Below, piece after piece: positions 11,103 to 24,180 of a DNA stretch of 64,000 bases. The notes under the pieces are model-generated. The model had not been told where the DNA came from. It worked only from the letters and a program-made list of their open reading frames with translations, and searched no databases. This DNA is from Cheilinus undulatus (taxonomy: Eukaryota > Chordata > Actinopteri > Labriformes > Labridae). The stretch lies in the NCBI RefSeq assembly GCF_018320785.1, contig NC_054867.1, positions 27,221,855 to 27,285,854 of the forward strand, given 5' to 3'. The number at the start of each line of letters is the position of its first letter. The first letter of the stretch is position 1. The position numbers and the translations under genes were made by a program.

Positions 11103-12660
11103 TGTAAGTACCAAAAAGAAATAAATGTCAAGCATTTAGATTCAGAAAATTTTGATAGGAATATTAAATGAAGAACACAGTTTAAGAGGATAAGGCAAGT
11201 ATTTCTTCAAAGTGGAAAAAGTAATTCATTACATTCACTTAAGAGCTGCACTTTTCTACAAATGATACAACGATGTACTTTGAGTAAAACCATTTACAGA
11301 ATAATTTGCCATGATTTGATACCTTTGTTAAGATCTTTAAAATTATGTTGCATTTTCAGCTCAGTGGGTAAACTATTCAGAGTTGAATTTAATTTTTTGA
11401 AAACAACATTTACTTGTTTTTCAAGTTGCAGATGTGACTGTAGAAGAATTCCAAGGTGCTTTAAATCTTCAACCACGCTAATGAGCTCATTGTTGATTTT
11501 AATCAAGAATGCTTACGCACAAAGAAACGTACTAAAACAGTTTTTCAAATATTCAAATGAGAAGACTAAAGTCATCGTGATACAGATTGCAAAGAATCAT
11601 TGAACAGATCAGCAGCTATCCTTGCTGATCTAGCTGATGTGTATTTAACTGTATCAACAGCATACAATTGGCAGACGACTGCAGGACACATATCAGGTAG
11701 GTCATTGACACACATGCTAAGAAGGAGTCAGGTCTTGGTCCATACAGTAAAGAAAATGAGGTGGAAACATAATTTATTACAATAAAAAAAATAATTTTAG
11801 AGTAAAATGAGATGTTGCTGTTCTACCTTGGTTGTGTCACCTGACATGGAAAGTGTACCCAAGAGTGTAAACTCTTATTAATCAATTTCCAAAAATATGA
11901 TACCTCATTTCATGTTAAAGAAAAATTTAAGTTTGTCATGTGAAAATTACAGCAGGACATATTGTGATATGATATAATTTTCGATTAATTTTCCAGCCCT
12001 AGACTTACTTTTACTTTTTAATACTCTCTCAGAGTCACTTAGCCAATGAAAAATAAAACTAATTTCCCTTTTACCATTTTAGATTAGGCCAAAAATTAGA
12101 TTTAGCAGTTAAACTGTGGTATTTGTTAATCTTTAAAACGAGTTTGCTACCTTTCTGTACATTAAAATGCCTATTTTCATGTACCAGGACTTAAACATGT
12201 AATGAATTTTAAATGCAATACTCTACATGCAACAGAGTACGTTAATACTGTGGGACTGTAAGCTACACTTTGTAAATACTAAGCAGTAGACGTGGTTTTT
12301 GTCATTGGATAATAAGCAGCAGCCACTATTTTGAGTTAAGGTACAATAATAGTAACAATGTGACGATTTTAAAATGACTGCCATCTCGTAAACCTGAATA
12401 AATCACGTTAAACCTTAAATGTTGTAGCGTGTCCGTCTTGCTCTTAGCATAATTTTAGCCCTTTCCAAGCTAGCAAACCATATCTGGCTAAGAGGCTAAC
12501 TGTGATCTCACCAACACTGAAACCAGGAGAAGCGTCCAGATCGTTGTAGTCCAACGAAGGATATAACCTTTTCCTGATCCACCCAAAATTTAAAACATTT
12601 TCTTTGAGATAGGCTCATGCAGTTACTGCCAATCCTTCTAGGCCCCCGTGCTGTTTACCA
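11103..12660 (-). other. zc3h10 5' region: putative noncoding exon and intron
   Basis: On the minus strand TGGTACTTACAG ending at about 11103 is a good 3' splice site just above the zc3h10 start codon, so the 5'UTR is probably spliced. A possible donor (TTG/GTGAGA) lies at 12512/12511, giving a candidate first exon of about 12512-12660. The intervening sequence holds a LINE-like relic (11294-11506) and a remnant ending CCAGCCCTAG near 12000. Inference from splice motifs only. Confidence 0.35.
11294..11506 (-). pseudogene. LINE reverse-transcriptase C-terminal relic
   Basis: A 70-residue frame contains VEDLKHLGILLQSHLQLEKQ and VFKKLNSTLNSL. It resembles the segment just after the catalytic part of non-LTR reverse transcriptases (typically F-K-Y-L-G plus a hydrophobic run). 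Short and without flanking domains, so only tentatively assigned. Confidence 0.45.
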
Positions 12661-13131
12661 CATTTTAGGATGCATCTTTTGTCACCAGCGAAGAAGAAGA
12701 CAACGCTCTTCCGCTGTACTTTTCTGGCAATGTTTTTACCGCCCTCTCGTGGTTATGGTGATATGATTAAAAGTTACAACATTTTACGGAATAAAATTAA
12801 AGCATTCGTAAGAAATTTAAGTCATTTCAATTGTAGCATTCGACGAATGTCTACCTTAACTACAACGATCATAGTTTGTATGTAATTCAGCTGAAACGGG
12901 CACAATTTCTTGACTCTCCAGCTATCACCTGGGTTTGTTTGCATATTTCTCTCATCTGCTGTCGTTAACACAAGCCTACAGTCCTGCAGAGCGCTGACGT
13001 GTAGTTTTGATGACTTAGTGCCAATGAGGATGAGCTGTCAAACCACAAGGCAGCTCTACTTCCAGCTAATTTCTTTGTTGTGAAACTGCTCTGTTTAAGT
13101 TCCTCTTCTGAACCTCACGAAGTCGCCTAGC
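12661..13131. promoter_or_regulatory. head-to-head region between zc3h10 and dnajb9-like
   Basis: The two start codons, on opposite strands, are about 2.2 kb apart, and the predicted first exons are much closer. TGACGTGT at 12995-13002 contains the ACGTG core bound by XBP1/ATF6, and CCAAT lies at 13021-13025, within 140 bases of the dnajb9-like ATG. DNAJB9 is a known target of the unfolded protein response. No full ERSE (CCAAT-N9-CCACG) was seen. Confidence 0.4.
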
Positions 13132-16076
13132 ATGGCACTGCAAGGTGTTTCCCACTGGATGCAAGCCTGCGTGGTCCTGCAGCTCTCCTTATCTGTAATC
13201 CTGACCACCGCTGCCCCAGAGACAAGCAGAAACTACTACAATATTCTTAATGTTGAGCCCACAGCGAGTGACAGCCAGATAAGGAAGGCTTTCCGCAGGC
13301 TGGCAGTAAAATACCACCCCGACAAGAACAAGAGTACAGATGCAGAGAAGACTTTCAGGGAGATTGCTGAAGGTAAACATAACAGAAACATTATTATTAT
13401 GTGTTTAAGATGCACAAATAGGTAATTGCTTGACCTCTTCCCCGCCGGTGTGAGTACGTTTTCTGTTACTAAAGCTATTGTAAGTTAATGCTTTTTATAT
13501 TGTAACTTCTTTATGATCACTTCACTGTAAAAATAAACATTTTCTATAGTTATTTTTAACATCTTATGTTACAAATGTCTGTCTGCAGGAGGGAGTAGAA
13601 GTCAGTGAATTACTTCACACTACAGAGACAGCTTTTTTTAGATTTTGTATAAGCAAGGCTTTTTAATGTGTTTCCTATTTGAATATTATAAGAAGGCAAT
13701 GTGTACTTAAAAATTAAAATTCCCACTCAGTTCACAGAATAGAAAAAGCAGGCACCATGTAAAGCTGATAAAACTGATACCAACACATCTGATACCTATG
13801 AAACCAACAAAACAGATTTCAGTGCTTAATTTTGTTACATCACCATCCCTACATGATCCCTGCCACTCCAAAGGAAAGGCACTAAACATGCTAAGATGTT
13901 ACACCTGTTTCCCTTATTTGTACATATATTCTATTGGCATCCTATTGTCTTGATTATTTATTATACTGAGACAGATTGTATTAATCCTCTGACTCTTAAA
14001 CTTTCAAACTTTTCTCACAAAAGTATCAATTCAGGAACTGTTCAGGCATCGTCACCTATTAAAAAGTATTGATTTAGCACCAGTATCAGTAAAAACCCCA
14101 ATAGTACCCAACCACAGTCATGATTAAATGTTCCCATTACAATTTAAGATCAGATCTGCTTAGTGCTGGCTTCTTATCACAGACCATACATATACAGGTT
14201 AAATGGTGACTAAAATGTGAGTGTGAATAATAGTTTAAAGTTTCTATTTTCTTATTGTGCCATACATACAATCACATGCCCGGCCCATAGGGGTGTACAT
14301 GACTCCAAGAATTTAAACAAACCAGGGTCAGAGTGCAACAGTAGTTCTTTCATTATCATAGAATAGAAAAGGAGGATGGAGACACACCAAATATTATTTA
14401 TTAATTATTGACTAAAGTATCTTTCTGTCTTTTCCAGACTTTTGAGACAAAATCGTAAAGTTTAAACACACCAAATATGAATAGGCATTCCAGGTTTGCT
14501 CATCAGGTAACTGCAGAATTTCAGGGCCATTTCATGAAGCATTACTTCTCTTATGTCATCAAATTTGGCTCAGTTAAAAAATAAATGGGACTCATTTTCT
14601 GCAAAATCACACAACTCACAAAGTCTGAGTTATCTGGGGACAGTTTTGAATTGACTGATAACAATGGCCAGAGGAAGAATACCAGATCTCAACTGTGAAC
14701 CCAAAGCTCTTTGGATATGACATATCCACCTCCTCAAAAATAAGCGCAGATAATATGTTAGCCCTGTGATTGACTTGTGATTAGTCCAGTCCCTGCTACT
14801 CCAAATGGGATAAGTCCCGTGGATAATGGATGGATATTTCTATTGATTTTTAATTATGTTGAGCATTTAAGGGAAACCAGGCACTCCGAGTATGAAAAAT
14901 GTTGAAAATTAAGTAATTTTTTATTCTATTTTATTTTAAAGTTTTTATAGCTGGGCTGCCTGGTTTCCTCTTTTAATGGTTAGCCCCCAGCCACCCCCCT
15001 TTTGTCTCTATGATTTTTGTGAGATGTCATTTAATCCCTTCTGCCAGCAATGCCCAAAATTGAATAGTAGGGCTTTTGGCATTAATGCATTAATCGTGAT
15101 TAATTAAGGTCCATAAATAGGGCATTCATCTTTTAAATTGCCTTTAATTACATTTTTTATTGTCCCTTTCAGTACACTTTTGATGCCACTGTAATGTCTC
15201 CCTGCAGCCAAAGTGAAGTAAACAAATTACACCACTTTGTCTTGATGTCTAATTTCACTTTGAAAAACTCACTGACAGCTCAGTGTTCAAATCAAAAATG
15301 ATCTTTACCTTGTGTTGTCATCCATTTTTCTTTTTACTGATTTTGTATTTTCTTTATAATTCATAACAAGCTCCTTTTCTGTGGTTTCGTCATTTAAAAA
15401 TCTTCAAGATTTTCCCATCTTCTAACCCTCTTTGAAAACAAAAGCAGGTCTGTATCCAAACAGGAAGTCAGTCACCCTCAGCTTATGACAGTACAAACTC
15501 CAAAATGGAATAAAATCAGTTTAAATGCAAAATAGTGGAATTTGAAAACATCACTGAAGGGGGAGATTTCTCACTAATAACTACAGAAATTCAAGGATTA
15601 GTCACAATTTAAAAATACATTTTAGCGGTTGACAGCCCTGGAATATTTCAAACAATTATAAACAGAATAATCTACATTTATGCAATAGAGTTTCAGCAGC
15701 ATCACAGACTACTGTGAACTTATGGCAAACTGTATTTTTATTTCTTTATCTAACCATCCAAACTCTGTGGTTCACTCTTCCAGCCTACAAGGTGCTTTCT
15801 GACAAGGAGCAGAGAAGGCAGTATGACAGTGTCGGCCATGCAGTCTTCCTAAACCGTGACAAGACCTCCCTTAACCCTGAGGACCAACCTGAAACAGGCT
15901 TCCACTTCAGTTTTGCAGACTTCTTCCACCACTTTGATGAGAGTATTCTTATGGAGGAGGAGGTCTTTCACTGGAGTTTCAAGGAGGAAGGGGGTGGTGC
16001 ATATGAGCATTACAGTTTCCAGGAGCCAGGCTTCAGCTTTTTGTTCCATGACAGCGACGAATATGAAGACTACTAG
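13132..16076 (+). CDS. DnaJ homolog B9-like ER co-chaperone, short form
   Basis: J-domain co-chaperone that would stimulate BiP inside the ER. Exons 13132-13372 and 15784-16076 join in phase 1 (GAAG/GTAAAC ... CCAG/CCTACAAG) and encode 177 residues. Residues 10-28 are a hydrophobic signal or anchor (ACVVLQLSLSVILTTAAP). The J domain covers about 34-98 (NYYNILNVEP...SDKEQRRQYDSVGH), with HPD at 62-64. After it come an F-rich segment (GFHFSFADFFHHFDESI) and an acidic end (DSDEYEDY). Human DNAJB9 (about 223 residues, from memory) has the same order, including the NFNFDDLF-like block, but a longer Cys-containing tail that is missing here. AATAAA is at 16133-16138. It could be a divergent dnajb9 paralogue rather than the main orthologue. 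Confidence 0.82.
13373..15783 (+). other. dnajb9-like intron with repeats
   Basis: 2.4-kb GT-AG intron. At 14760-14840 lies a decayed repeat end (GGGATAAG then AATGGATGGAT), typical of a widespread fish element. A hAT-like MITE is at 15069-15639. No exon-like sequence was noticed in between. Confidence 0.7.
15069..15639. mobile_element. hAT-like non-autonomous element, second copy
   Basis: Starts AGGGCTTTTGGCATTAATGC, ends GGTTGACAGCCCT, and shares its second half with 9050-9394 (AACAAGCTCCTTTTCTGTGG, AACAGGAAGTCAGTCACCC, ACTACAGAAATTCAAGGATT). The TAATCGTGATTAATTAA motif also recalls the hAT end at 55386. No ORF. Confidence 0.6.
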
Positions 16077-16132
16077 ATTTACTGCATCACTTTCTTGTAT
16101 CCTAGATGATTAATGTATTGTTTTTTATTGAT

Positions 16133-16138
16133 AATAAA
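16133..16138 (+). terminator. polyadenylation signal of dnajb9-like
   Basis: AATAAA 57 bases after the stop codon, on the coding strand. Confidence 0.7.
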
Positions 16139-16606
16139 GCCTTCTTTGTAAAAAATTAACTCAGTATCTGCATCTTGTATTGAGCATTTATAAAGTCTGA
16201 TAATTAGGCCTTTAGGCACCATTGTTTATTGTATGGACAAACATTATTCTTTCAGGCTCTAAAGTTGACAGCTGGGGGGAACTGATTGGACCGTTATGCT
16301 AGTTTTCCTGTGTGGGTGTGTCCAAGCTCCTCAGTTACTGACTAACATACAAGTTAAACATCTTTTTCCCCGAGCTAGCACTTTACATTTGGCTGTGTTT
16401 GACTTTATTTCTTACAGGACCAGTGTGCACTTTGACCCAAAGGATATCCTGTGCCTGCTCAGCGGTAAGAGCGTGAGCTCTCTGAAGCCAACATTTAGAC
16501 AAAAGATCCACACAGCTTACAGGAGTTTTAGCAAGATAAAGAGGGATTGTAGCCTTTTAGAGAGCATAAAAAGGCAACCTGGAGAGATTATTTTACAAGT
16601 TACACG
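16139..16606 (+). other. dnajb9-like / sorting nexin intergenic and 5'UTR
   Basis: Less than 500 bases separate the dnajb9-like polyadenylation signal from the sorting nexin ATG, so the second promoter lies here or overlaps the end of the first gene. A 104-codon frame (16296-16610) runs through it but shows no domain and is probably untranslated leader. Confidence 0.45.
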
Positions 16607-19600
16607 ATGATGGTGAGTATGCCTTAAAATCCTTCGCTTGTAAACCTCTGACAATCATGTGACAGCTCTTTCCTCCTGCAGACATCAATATGCACAATGT
16701 TGTCTTTTAAACACAGTTGGCACATAGAAATTTGAAGGTCTTTTTTTGTCTCAAAATAAGTTTAACTTTTTTTTTAACTGTTAACATGTAGCAGTTAGCT
16801 TAATTAGAGATGTGCTCAAACTGTTGCTGATATTCTGACCACATTCTGTATGACAGGAAGAGGCTAAAGAAGCAACACCTGCTCTGAGTGTCCAGAGTGA
16901 CAGCATTAAGGTAACAGAGGTGCTGAAAGATGGTGACACACTAACATTCCTCATTGTTTCTCAAAAGGTGAGTGGGCCATTTGTTTATATGTCATAGATG
17001 CATATTTTATTCACTCTATATCTAGGTGAATGTTTGCTGTCAGTTAATCTAATTGAGTGTTATAAAAATATAGTTTTTTTTTTAAATAGAATGCTGTCTC
17101 TGTTTTGTGTGGCAGCTGTCAGGGACAGGGGAGTACCATGTGGACCGAACCTATGATGACTTTGAGTGGCTGCAGCACCATATTTGCTCTCAGGAGGATG
17201 CGCCTGCCCTCCAAGGAGTCATAGTCAGTATTTTATTTTATCGGCATGCAATCCCCTCTTTTAAATACATGCACACATTCATAATCCATAAGTTTATTTC
17301 AAAGGTAAATTAGAATTTGTCTATTTTTCACTCTTTAATTCAGTTTACATTCACATATCGACATCTAATAGTCTTTCTAATTCTAATCTATTGTTGCATC
17401 AGTAGAGCAACATGGTATCAATGGTAAGATGGTATCAAACATGAAACAAAATGTTTCAGAAACACATTTTTTTTGTATCTTAAGCCTAAGTGTGAACTCC
17501 AAACACTGACCAAATATTGACTGTCTTTTTTAAAGCTCCAGGGGCTGTCATGTTAAAGCTCCTGTGTGGAGCTTCCCCCTGGTTATGAAACAAACAGATG
17601 TTTCACTGATGTGTCTTTATGACCAAAAAGCAAATAAGTTCCAAACAAACAAGACTGACTCTTAGTATATAGTTAATTTAACAGTTGAAACCACTGCCAG
17701 GAGGTAGGCATCAAATGGAGTATCATTATTACATTACCAAAAAAAAAAACCTTACTTTTATTATTAAAATTTCCACAGCAAAGATTCTACATGAGAAATA
17801 CATGTAACTGTATAAATAAGGCAGGACAACATCAGGTAAGAGGCACTGCTTTGTCTACAGGGGTCACCAAGAGGAATGCAGACCAAAAGTTCCTGACAGA
17901 AGCTTTAAAATGCTTCTGTTTCCCTTCTCAACATCCTCCTTTATCTCATAATGAGGAAGCCATTCATCTAAATGATGTATATCTCAGAAAAGAGGTGCTG
18001 TAATTCACCAGTACAATGTATTTACAGATTTAGATAATTTAAAAAGAAAATTCCACTTGATTCATAAACAGTCTGGTAGTCGCATTTATTAAATAACCAC
18101 ATTGCAAAAATTAAAAATCACTTCATTGAATGAAATGTAAATAAAACAGGAAGAGGTCATAGATCTAATCCAGGAATAAATTATGTATAGACCCGTTTAA
18201 AAGTATTTGCACAACAGTGGCTAGCTGTAGTTTTGTTAGCTTTAACTAAAGCTAATATAACTACACTAGCTACATAATTAATGTTATACTAGATAAGTCA
18301 ATGTAGCTATGTGAGCTTTAGCAACCTGAGCTTCAGCAAAACATAGCTAAAGCAAATGTAGCTACGTAGTTTACATACCTACTTAGCAAACATTGCTGCT
18401 TTGTGTGCTAAGCTTTAGCAACATTATCTATGTAGCTACGTAAGCTATGGTTAGGTTAGCTTTAGCAATATGAGCTTCAGCATAGCTATCATTCCTATGT
18501 CAATAACATACCTAAGTAGCTCACATAGTTGCTTTGTGTGCTTAGCTACATAGCTTATGCAGCGCTATGTAAGCTATGCTTGCTGTGTTAGAATGTTTTC
18601 ATGGAGGACAGGCAGTTTTCCAGTAAGGAGCAGATTTACTTAGCTTTATAAAATGTTTTGTAATCAGGTATGCAGGTCAGGATTAACAGAAGTTTAATCA
18701 GATTTTATTTTAAAAGTTTTAGCGTGTATTTCTGTTCTGAGATATACGGTGTCTCAGATTAACGACCTGAGAGAGTGGCCTTCGGAGATGAACTTTCTGC
18801 AGCCAGGCTGTCTTGGGTTATGGCTGCGGATCTTTTGCTTGGAGCTTTACATGTTTACAAAAAAAAATGAACTGAATGGAAATTGTGTCTGGAGAAAAAA
18901 AAAGAAGCAATCTTACTTTGAATGTCAATATGTGAAACAATAAATGTCTTATCTCTTTTTTCCTTTAAGTTTCCTCCTCTTCCTCCAAAGGCTCAGGTAA
19001 ACGCATCTGCCAAGGTGATGAAACAGCTTGGTGAGTATACTGAGAATCACAGACACAAATTAAATACTTAAATGAACTCAAAGTGTATTTGGATGTCTCT
19101 TTTCTTACATAGAGTCACTTTGTGATGAGGTGTTTGTGAAGACATAAATGTATTTTTTCCTGCAGGCATCTTTGGTTTAGGAGAGTGGCAGCCATACTGT
19201 AAAGCACTAGAGACTTTCCTGCGGCAAGTTGCTGCCCATAGCACACTCAGCAAAAATAATGCTGTGGAAGTTTTTCTGACCAGCTCAGACGTAAGTAAAC
19301 ACTAATATTCACCTGTTTTTTTCTCACTATACACTTTAAGACTGTCAAAAGATTGTACTTTTATATAGCAGTGGGATGCAACGTGATATGTTTTTATGAG
19401 ATAGATGGGCAATAAATTGTTAAACTTTCACCAACTTTGTTTCAGAGGGAATAAAGAGACAAGGTAGCAACATAATACAACCGTTTTCTCAAACCTGAAC
19501 TCGTGCCCATTTGGAGGAGCCTGTTGAGTGTATCCCGGTCTGATATCAGTTGTAATGTGGACTAGGGTGCTGATCTAACAGCACTGTTGTCTGTAGATTA

Positions 19601-22600
19601 AGAATTATCAAACTGACGTGTTATAATGTTATAAACTAAGTCACTGAAATGTTTCTAAGGGGCAAAACTATAAGTTAAGGTCATTTTATTTATACCATAG
19701 GCAATTTGGTTGACAGTGACTGAGTTAGCCTTGTTTCACACACAATCAAAAGGACAAGACAAAACATTATTAAGTGCTCTGTAGTAAAAAGGGTTAACCC
19801 TTTAATAAAACTGGATTTAAAAAAATGATGAAAATAAGAGTATCTCATAGGTCAATAATATTGAATGTCTTTTTAAAGGGTGGGTTATGTGATCTGAGGT
19901 GTCAAAATTATATGTGCATAAATGTATTAAATTCACGATAAGAAACACAATGATGGTGTATTAGGACCCCCTGGAATATTATAAAATAAAGAGAATCTGT
20001 TTATTTTAGCAAAAAAAAAAGGTGATTTTCTTTTGGAAAATAGAAGCCTTGGAAATTTTAAAGTCAGTTATCTACAAGAAAACAAACTCAGAATTTCAGA
20101 GTCAAAAGTTGAATTTTCTGAGTTAAAAGTCTTAAACTTTGACCTTAAACTTTGACCTTAGAAAATCATACATTTCAAGTTTTAGCATCTTGAATCTACA
20201 GCAGTTTAAAATCACAACTTTAAAACAACTAAACTGGTAACAATGGTTTGACTTTCAGCTTATTGATTTGTATAATCTCATAAATTCTAAGTTTTGGTTT
20301 ATGTACAATTACAACATTTAAGGTAAAAAAAAACATAGGTATATTATTTCCTCTCGTAAATTAATGACGATTTTGAAGGTTGTTTTTTTTTACTAGATCC
20401 TCTTTTTTTTCTTAAGCGCCAAATCTACATGAAACAACGAAATAAAATATTTTTCAAAAATATGTGTTGTATTGGGATCAAGGCCGTCCATAAGAGGGAA
20501 AAAGTGGAAAGCTTTCTGGAAGCCAGCCAAGCTGGGGGCCTGTGGAGGTCAGGAAAATCATGGTCCATTATAAAGTTAATCTATGATAAGAACCATGCTT
20601 TATTTTTAACCTCAACAATAACCACTCCTGTCAAAGAAGCACATTTTTTATTTATCTATGCTGCAGTAAAATATGGCCTTTTTAATAATGTAAACACTTT
20701 TCTTAAAACAGATGCACGTTTTTATGGTAATGTTTATGATGTGACTTGGCACACTGACTAAAGCATTTGGAAAGTAATGTCAGACTTCATAAATAAGCCA
20801 TGATGTGGACAAATGTTTGGATGCCAGAGATTAAAGTAGAACATATTGAACAGATAAATAGTTGGCAAAAACGTGTTTAAAGTGGCAAAATAGACAGAAA
20901 TACGTGGTAAAAGTGGTTACAGAATGGTAGAAATTGGGTAAAAGTGACAAAAGTGGGTTCACAAAAGCAAAAACGGGATAAAAAGGCAAACCATGATTAA
21001 TATAAACAAAAAAGGGTAAAATGGGTGAAAAGATTGTGAAAAGCAGTTAGAAAGTGGCAAAAATGTGAGACTTAAGTTGTGAAAAGGGATTAAACCGATG
21101 TAAAAATAGGTTGAAAGGGGCAAAAGTTGGCTAAAAGAGGCAAACATTTTGGAAGAAAAGGTGTAGAGATATAAAAAAGGCTTTAAGTGGTATGAGTAAG
21201 TAACTTGAACACCAGAACCAAATAACAGCCTGACACACTTTCAGCTCCAAATTGAGGTAACTGTTACCCAGGACGCTAGCACCAATGCTACTGGTCTGAC
21301 ACGCCTGCACTGATTTTAAAACACAGCTGGGGATGGCCCATTACTGGGTTTTTCAGGGGCTCAGCCAGTTCTGTGGGTAGGCCTGGTTAAGATGCCATGG
21401 ATATTCCTGTTTGAAACTTTAGCCTCAAACAAGGTTTAATTGATGAGTTACTCAATGAGATTTTTCAGAATAAAAAGTGAACAGTTTTAATAAAGAACAG
21501 GAATTTATAACAAATTTAGTGGGAAATTCTAATCTTTATTATGAATGTTTTATAATGACACATAGTCATAAAAAAGTAAGCACAAGCATACAGAACTGTA
21601 GTATAAATGTTTGATCACAGTTTACTATATAGATGTAATCTATGTGCACAGGAAGGTTTAGAGTTAAAAGCAACACCATCTCAGGATTTCTATCAGTGTT
21701 CATTTTGATGAATTTCATGTTGTTGTCTTGCATCATCACTCTCTGGCCTGTAGGCATCCTCTCATGTTGGTAAACTTTCATGCACCCTGTTTACCTTGCA
21801 GGAGTAGTATTTACTTTAACAATTGTTCTTATTTATTTGTGTTGTTCGCAGCCTGCGGGCAGAAACAGAGTAAGGAAAAGTATTTTCAACCGGCTGAGCC
21901 ATGCTGTGGAGGAAAGGAGGAAAGAAGGCCATAAGGTACACAACAGGGACTTGTACAAACCCATTTTACAGCCTCTACACCTCTATGTTATGGCTTTTAA
22001 AGTGATATTGTGTGTCCGCAGGATGTGGATGATTACTTTCAAACTGAGCGTGATCATAACATCCTTCTGACGGGCTGTACCAAGACTGCAGCTGAGGTGA
22101 GACAATCAGTTCTTTGTGTGTTTGCCTCCTCTTAGTTTTATTATAAAGCCAGGAGAAGTTGCATTTTATGAAAATAAGACTGTTTGTTATGTTTTTCAAT
22201 ACAGAAATTTCTGGATTTGGTGCTGACCGAGCAAAGTAAGGAGATTTTTGGTTTTAAAGTTTAGAAATACAGACATGAATTGCAGATGATGTTTATGAAG
22301 GACAGGTGGTACAAAAGTTTTCTCCACACAAAAATCCTAATTGTGTTTATCCAAACTCTGTATGTGTGTGTGTGTGTTCTATTTGTTTGCAGAAATAGCT
22401 GTGGCCTGTGGGCACTTCTCTACTGCCTTGCATGTCTTTGTGGAACCAGGCGAGGATCCAGCCAAACAGGCTTTCTCTAAGTGAGACAAAAATAACATCA
22501 GGCACATGCAAACATCACATGAAGTAAAATGTTCATGAAAACTGAAAAACTGCGTATGAACTCAAATATGAAAAACATCTTTTATTTTGCAGGGCTTGTG

Positions 22601-24126
22601 TGAAATTATCTGAGGTCTTTGAGTCTTTAAAGGTGGGTTTATTCTTTTTAATAGAACAAAACTGAACATCCTGATTCATCATAGCTTTGTCAGTCCGCAC
22701 ACTGATTCTTGCTTTGTTTAGAATAATATGGCAAGTGTTGCTGACAATGACGTGAACACTGTGGGTCTTGGCCTGGAACTGGATTCACTTTACCAGGAGT
22801 CAGAAAAGGTACGTCATCTGGATCAGGCTCTGTTTCTCATAAGACATTCTTGAAAGTATAAAGGACACTCTTTGTGAGTGGACTTTGATTCTGGATTCTG
22901 ATGAAAGAAAACTCAAAAGAATAGCTGGCACAGATGAGCTTTTGACACCTTTGAGCCGAATATGTGTTAGCACAAATCAGAGCATAAAAGATTTCAAACA
23001 TGGACATTAATATTATTAATGCACAACCATCTCCAGCATTTAAAGCAAGTTAACAAGTCCTGCTGAGTGTGTCTGTGGCTCAGACGGTAGAGTCAGTCGT
23101 CTTGCAATTAGAAGGTTGTGGGTTCGATCTCCTCTAGTCACATGTCGATATGACCTTGGGCAAGACACTTAACCCCACTCTGCTCCCAGTGCTTCGTTGG
23201 TGGCATGTAAATGTGTATGCAACCTCTGCTATCAGTGTATGCGTGTGGAGTGAATGGGTAAGTGTGAACTATGCTGTAGGAAAGCACAATACAAGCTAAA
23301 GTCCATTTGCAAAAGGAAATTCAGAAAATATTCCTTTCCTATCTCAACTCAAACAACAGAGGAGAATAGAAACGGGGCAACAGGGGGAATCATCATTTTG
23401 GGTTATGAGAAATTACCCAAAATGATGAGCTGAGGACAAGATCAGGGAAATATATTGAGTTTTTAAGAAATAGATATCTATTTTCAAACGATATGTAGGA
23501 GCGAAAAAAATATCATTAACCTCCTGGGACCTGCGCTCTTGTTTAGTTTCTCACACTTATCTGGGATTAGTTGGACCTGATCAGTTTAAAAGCTCAGCCT
23601 TTTCTTTGAACAGGAATTAGTTTTGACCAAAAATAATATACAGTCGTTTTCACTCAAATTCTCACATTCACACAAATTCTGAGAAATTCTCAAATATCCA
23701 TGAAAATGCCTGAATATTTCCATACAAAGTCCCCCAAACAATCAAACACCCCCCCCCCCCCAGATTTCCATGACAATGCTAAAGAAAAAAAAAATTCAGA
23801 GCATGTTTCCCCCAAAATCTTCTAGATACAAATGTGTCTCGCTGAGTAAGTAGTGACTGCTGGAAAAGTGGTGACTCCTTAGCAGTTCTGCCCACTATTG
23901 CTAACATGTTTGTGCAAATCAGAGCTGATGTTCTCTTTAGGTTAAAAATTTGACTGAAAAACATTTATTTTCTGCACTTTTTGATACCACTGATCAGAAA
24001 AATAAGAGATTTAATCATTATGAAGAACACTGGTATAATGAGTGCTGCATCTGGCTGGCTGGACACTACCATAGGAATCATAATCACACAATCAAGCTGT
24101 GAAAAAAAAATTATATATATATATAT

Positions 24127-24180
<54 letters not shown>

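Noticed and set aside
11860-12002. Possible third hAT-like MITE ending CCAGCCCTAG
   Set aside because: Only one end could be seen; the other boundary was not found.
23068-23140. Possible tRNA gene
   Set aside because: A and B box-like words are present but no cloverleaf could be formed, and the downstream body is a SINE.
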